7,995 bases of DNA from an uncultured Clostridia bacterium (GTDB taxonomy: Bacteria > Bacillota > Clostridia > Oscillospirales > Acutalibacteraceae), in the NCBI GenBank assembly GCA_946633275.1, contig CAMPAT010000024.1, positions 1-7,995 of the forward strand. The letters are read 5' to 3'. The notes under the pieces are model-generated. The model saw only the letters and a program-made list of their open reading frames with translations, was not told the origin of the DNA and made no database searches. Positions 4,740-7,995 of this stretch are shown in pieces. The stretch's first letter is position 1; every line of letters starts with the position of its first letter. The position numbers and the translations under genes are program-made.

Positions 4740-7700
4740 TTAGATTGTAACTGTCGCACTCTGCGGGTCAGAAAGAACTGTATTCTGATTGCCGTTTGCG
4801 TCAGTATATGTTAAGTATGCAACATACTTAGCATTAATTACTGTACCTGCAGGGATACCCGTAATCTTAAACGGCGAGATAACGTACTGATTACCTACAG
4901 TATGCTTCGACGACTTCATACGTGCGATTCCGTTTGAACCTACATTATTGAATGTAAGGTCTACGCTCGGAACCTCGCTGTTCTTCTTCGCTGTGAAGAG
5001 GATACCTGCCTCAACATACTCGCAGCCCTCAGGAAGAACGTAATTTGATACGATAGAAATCTTATCCTCGCCTCTTACAAAGTCTGAACTTGCAAATACC
5101 GAAGCGCCGTTCTCGTCTTGCGGATTCTTAACAAATCCTTCAGCGACTGCCTCATCATACTCAGCCTTAGTATAAGGAATAATTATCATATTCTCACTTG
5201 CGAAGAAGGTGTAATTTTCGCCGTATGCCAAAATTGTTTCTGCGCCGAGAAGCTGCGCGTCAGGCTCATCGTATTCGTCCTTATCTCTCGTTTCGATTAT
5301 TCTTTCAAATTCAGTTTCTTCATTTTCATCAAGAGCAGCAAGGTCGCCCTTGATAACAGTATACGCGTAGATTGAATCTCCGTTATAGGTGTAGTTCTTG
5401 TATGCGCTGCTTAAACCTAAGGTCTTTTCTTCTCCGTCAACTGTTACTGAGCCCGCGTTTCTTGTGCCGGGTGTTGAAAGACCTTCCTTGGTGATTTCAA
5501 CCTTCTGGTTGTAGCTAGCATATACATAAGAATAGTTTGTAATCGAGTCCTTAAGATTTGCGATGTAAAGCACGATTCCATCTTCGTCTTCGCACTCATA
5601 ATTAGCGATGACCGTTGTTTCTTTCGTAACATTAAGTGTATCGCCTGCAGCGTAATCATTGCCGTCTACTGTGTAGCCCATAAAGGTATAGTTCGCATAC
5701 TTCGGAGCCTCAGGGAGAGTAACTTCGCCCTTTTCAACATATTCTACAAGGTAAGAAGTGTTGCGAAGGCTGCTTGCATATGTGAGCTTAACCTTACCGT
5801 CCTGAGCAACGTTGGTTTCGTTCTCAAGGTCGAAGGTCGTATCACCAACGATTACAAAGTTAATGATATTATCATTCGTGAGATACTTTCTGTTAGCGTT
5901 TGAAGTTGTAGCCGATGTGAAAGTATAGTACCAGTTGCAATACTGGCTGTTAGGTGCGTGAATTCGTACCTCAGTACCGTAAGGAATACCGCTGAGCGTT
6001 GCGCCCGTTGCTGTCTGAGCTTCGCCGCCTACTGTGTATTCATACTCAGTAGCTGAAGCGTCTGCTACACCTGTGATAGTAATCGTATATGTCTTGAAGT
6101 TCTGCGAAAGAGCGTCAGTAACAAGCGCGTTAACCTCGCTCATATGCTGCCAGGTGTAGCCTGTTGTCTTGAGCTCACCGTAATAGGAGTTATTCTCAAA
6201 TACAGGCGCGTTTGCTGTAGTAGCAACAAGGCTGTCAATCATTGACTGAACTGCCTGATAATCATAAGCGTCAGGGTCCTTATTGCTCTTTGCAAGCTCT
6301 GCACGTGCTGCAGAAGCGATATCATCTGAGTTAGCAACGACGTCTGCGTCAGCTGCTACGAGAAGATTACCTGCCGCTTCAACTGCTGCTGCAGCTGCTG
6401 CGATAGCAGCGTCAGCTTCTGTAGAAGCAAATACTGCCTTACGCTCTGCGTCGCTATACCAGAAGTATTCAACGTCCTCAAGAGCCGCTTTAGCTTCTGC
6501 AATCGAAGCTGTTGTATAGCTTCCTGAGTTAACCTTAGCTGTAAGAGCTGCAACTGCGTTATCAAGAGGAGTGAAGTCTGCGTTTGACTGAAGAGCTTCT
6601 TTGAGCTCAACAACTCTTGCAGCGCGAGCTTCAATATCCTTCTGTGCATCTGACTTATCTGTGCCAGCCGGATTGTAGTAAGTGTAATTACGTACGTTTG
6701 TTGCTGAGTAAGTATCGTTAAGAGCAGCTACAACGTTGTTGCTGTAATAATTTGCAAATGCTGACCAGCTTTCGTCTGACCAAGGTCCTCCGAATTCAGA
6801 GCTGTTCTTGCCTGCGTCATATACAGCTTTAACTGCGTCACGCGCTGCGATAAGCGCGCTTCTGTCTGCTGCCTTAACAAGACCATCTCTTGCAGCGAAG
6901 AGATTGTCATATCTTGTCTGGCATTGTTCAAGTACCCATTCAGCTGACTTATTCGAATACTCGAGATTGTCCTTTGCTGCTGCGAGAGCAGATGCATAAG
7001 CTGTCCAGGAAGCATTAGTATATTCCGAAGCAGCGTATCCTGCGTCCTCGCACTCCTGAATGAGTCTGAAGAGGTCAGCTATATTAACAACCTGGATAGT
7101 TCTGCTGTAATTTGTCCAGTCATGACGGTATCCGTGGTAAGTATAACCGAAGGTGTTAACATTCTGATACTTCCACCAGATAAGAGCTCCGAACTGCTTA
7201 TCGGTAAAGGTATAAGTATCGATTGAAAGCTTTGTAGTGCTTGTAAGCTTATTGCTGTTTTCCTTGGATACATAGAGCGAAGTAGAAGCTCTCATCTCCG
7301 TAGTATTCTTATTTGATGTCCATACGGCACCAAGAGCGCCGACATTGCCATCATTCGGATGATTATCGATATTATCAAATGTGTTGAGATTATCGGTCAA
7401 ATCAGTTGTAAAGTAGTTATCATCGCTGACGTCATCTGCTGTGGTTATGCGGGTGTTATCTGCCATTGTTGCATAAATAGAATTAGAAATCGGCGATACA
7501 CGGGAAGCGTTTACGAAAATACCCGAATCGCTTCTGTTGTCAACTCTACCGAGAACAAGTTTACCCTGCTTCTTATTAACTGTACCGCTTACATAAGCAT
7601 CGTTATCAGCGGTAAGTCCTGCACAGATATTGTTATTCGCGATAACATCAGATGCAACTGCCGTATTAACTTCATTGCCGCCGTTGGTCATCTGTCCGTT

Positions 7701-7995
7701 CTTTCCGTCATTTGCCGGAGCGTACTGCGACGGGTCGGAAATGTTAATTGCGTCAAGACCCATCGGGAAGCCGCTCTGAGTCCAAAGGCTGATATTTGAA
7801 TCAGGAAGCTTAAGGTAATCAGCGGAGTGAGTAGTTCTGAATACGATAGAATTATCGTAACCCCAGAAGTTAACGTTAAAGTCCTGACCTGCGCCGGTTG
7901 AGTTCGGAGAACCGATAGCAGTAACTACGCCTGAATCATTGCCGGCAGAAATAAGCTCGCCGTTGCCCATCTTTGAGAAAGCAAGCTTAAGATTT
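4740..7995 (-). CDS. Large probable secreted surface protein, FIVAR-like and InlB-like repeats (N-terminus outside window)
   Basis: The frame is open through the right edge, and at least 1084 codons are visible. The Met at 7970 has no ribosome-binding site and is preceded in frame by NLKLAFSK, so it is not taken as the start. Numbering from that Met: residues 1-290 are rich in Asn, Asp, Gly and Thr with aromatic clusters (GALIWWKYQN, HGYRHDW) and match nothing I recognise. Residues 297-623 are helical FIVAR-like units. Residues 626-720 are beta-rich. Residues 727-791 form an InlB/Flg_new-like repeat (TLPEAP...YTFMGYTVDG...TVIANYE). Residues 798-1076 are a beta-rich end whose last 110 residues resemble an Ig/Fn3-like module. 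There is no C-terminal LPXTG, hydrophobic tail, SLH or dockerin, so any anchor or signal peptide must be in the missing N-terminus or act through a partner. An extracellular adhesive or structural role is inferred from the domain types; no catalytic motif is seen. Confidence 0.85.
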   Translation of the reverse strand, partial: NLKLAFSKMGNGELISAGNDSGVVTAIGSPNSTGAGQDFNVNFWGYDNSIVFRTTHSADYLKLPDSNISLWTQSGFPMGLDAINISDPSQYAPANDGKNGQMTNGGNEVNTAVASDVIANNNICAGLTADNDAYVSGTVNKKQGKLVLGRVDNRSDSGIFVNASRVSPISNSIYATMADNTRITTADDVSDDNYFTTDLTDNLNTFDNIDNHPNDGNVGALGAVWTSNKNTTEMRASTSLYVSKENSNKLTSTTKLSIDTYTFTDKQFGALIWWKYQNVNTFGYTYHGYRHDWTNYSRTIQVVNIADLFRLIQECEDAGYAASEYTNASWTAYASALAAAKDNLEYSNKSAEWVLEQCQTRYDNLFAARDGLVKAADRSALIAARDAVKAVYDAGKNSSEFGGPWSDESWSAFANYYSNNVVAALNDTYSATNVRNYTYYNPAGTDKSDAQKDIEARAARVVELKEALQSNADFTPLDNAVAALTAKVNSGSYTTASIAEAKAALEDVEYFWYSDAERKAVFASTEADAAIAAAAAAVEAAGNLLVAADADVVANSDDIASAARAELAKSNKDPDAYDYQAVQSMIDSLVATTANAPVFENNSYYGELKTTGYTWQHMSEVNALVTDALSQNFKTYTITITGVADASATEYEYTVGGEAQTATGATLSGIPYGTEVRIHAPNSQYCNWYYTFTSATTSNANRKYLTNDNIINFVIVGDTTFDLENETNVAQDGKVKLTYASSLRNTSYLVEYVEKGEVTLPEAPKYANYTFMGYTVDGNDYAAGDTLNVTKETTVIANYECEDEDGIVLYIANLKDSITNYSYVYASYNQKVEITKEGLSTPGTRNAGSVTVDGEEKTLGLSSAYKNYTYNGDSIYAYTVIKGDLAALDENEETEFERIIETRDKDEYDEPDAQLLGAETILAYGENYTFFASENMIIIPYTKAEYDEAVAEGFVKNPQDENGASVFASSDFVRGEDKISIVSNYVLPEGCEYVEAGILFTAKKNSEVPSVDLTFNNVGSNGIARMKSSKHTVGNQYVISPFKITGIPAGTVINAKYVAYLTYTDANGNQNTVLSDPQSATVTI
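5598..5792 (-). other. InlB B-repeat / Flg_new-like beta domain in the surface protein
   Basis: Residues 727-791 of the surface protein follow the familiar pattern of a beta strand with Tyr-Val-Glu, a LPEAP segment, Y-x-F-x-G-Y-T-V-D-G, D-Y-A-A-G-D, and a closing strand TTVIANYE. In listerial and clostridial surface proteins such modules lie in stalks between functional domains. Only one copy is visible. Confidence 0.6.
6102..7082 (-). repeat. Array of about four degenerate FIVAR-like helical repeats
   Basis: Protein-level repeats inside the surface protein, approximately 6870-7079, 6582-6866, 6351-6581 and 6105-6338. Each has a leading helix and then an aromatic-Thr/Ser-x-x-Ser pattern that starts an Ala-rich helix: YTNASWTAYASALAAA, WSDESWSAFANYY, YTTASIAEAKAAL. 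The first three are reasonably clear and the fourth (YDYQAVQSMI, YTWQHMSEV) is weak. FIVAR-type helical bundles act as stalks or ligand-binding modules in Gram-positive surface proteins. No long DNA-level identity is apparent, so the copies are old. The third unit contains a nearly pure alanine stretch (6384-6410) written with mixed GCT and GCA codons. Confidence 0.6.

Noticed and set aside
4740..4800. Dockerin, LPXTG or SLH anchor at the surface-protein C-terminus
   Set aside because: The last residues are an ordinary beta-strand end (SDPQSATVTI) with no sorting motif, hydrophobic stretch or calcium-loop repeat.
7359..7799. Plus-strand open frame opposite the surface protein, Ile/Cys-rich
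   Set aside because: It is antisense to a long continuous coding frame, and its Ile/Cys bias comes from Asn/Asp/Thr codons on the other strand.
7968..7970. Met as the start of the surface protein
   Set aside because: There is no ribosome-binding site in the upstream bases and the frame stays open to the window edge, so the gene is treated as partial.
1..7995. CRISPR array, tRNA or rRNA gene, insertion sequence or phage element
   Set aside because: No regularly spaced direct repeats, cloverleaf or rRNA sequence, transposase motif or terminal inverted repeats were found on either strand.

Overview
The window carries two transcription units, both on the minus strand, so reading order runs from high to low coordinates. 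Purine-rich Shine-Dalgarno sites (GGAGG/GGAG/AAGGA), AT-rich intergenic DNA with a sigma-70-type promoter, tightly packed aro genes, and a large FIVAR/InlB-like secreted protein all suggest a low-to-medium-GC Gram-positive bacterium of the class Clostridia. A gut Ruminococcus/Oscillospirales-type organism is most likely. This is an inference from gene style, not from any marker gene.

Right part (4579-7995): the visible 3' part (at least 1084 codons) of a very large, probably secreted surface protein that runs off the right edge. Its visible layout is an Asn/Gly/Thr-rich N-terminal region I cannot assign, about four degenerate alpha-helical FIVAR-like units, a beta-rich segment, one InlB/Flg_new-like beta repeat, and a C-terminal beta module. 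No LPXTG, SLH, dockerin or transmembrane anchor is visible. A 48-residue acidic small protein starts 14 bases after its stop behind a strong GGAGG site. The unit ends in a strong hairpin terminator (4547-4574) whose stem begins four bases after the small gene's stop.

Middle (4419-4546): AT-rich intergenic DNA. It contains a good promoter (TTGACT, 17-base spacer, TATTAT) for the next unit and a very short 5' leader. An 8-codon mini-ORF with adjacent Tyr and Trp codons contains the tyrA ribosome-binding site and overlaps the tyrA start as ATGA.

Left part (1-4422): an aromatic amino acid operon in the order tyrA - aroB - aroA - aroC - chorismate mutase (probably the N-terminal domain of a PheA P-protein, cut by the left edge). 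AroB makes 3-dehydroquinate from DAHP. AroA condenses shikimate 3-phosphate with PEP to form EPSP, and AroC converts EPSP to chorismate. The chorismate mutase domain makes prephenate, and TyrA oxidises prephenate toward tyrosine. DAHP synthase, dehydroquinase, shikimate dehydrogenase and shikimate kinase are not in the window. Junctions are overlapping or nearly so (1-base overlap tyrA/aroB, 1-base gap aroB/aroA, 20-base overlap aroA/aroC, 21-base gap aroC/mutase), consistent with one translationally coupled transcript.

I see no RNA gene, CRISPR array, insertion sequence, attachment site or replication origin. The aro operon is ordinary core metabolism. The parts most worth a second look are the surface protein with its coupled small acidic partner and the control region between the two units.
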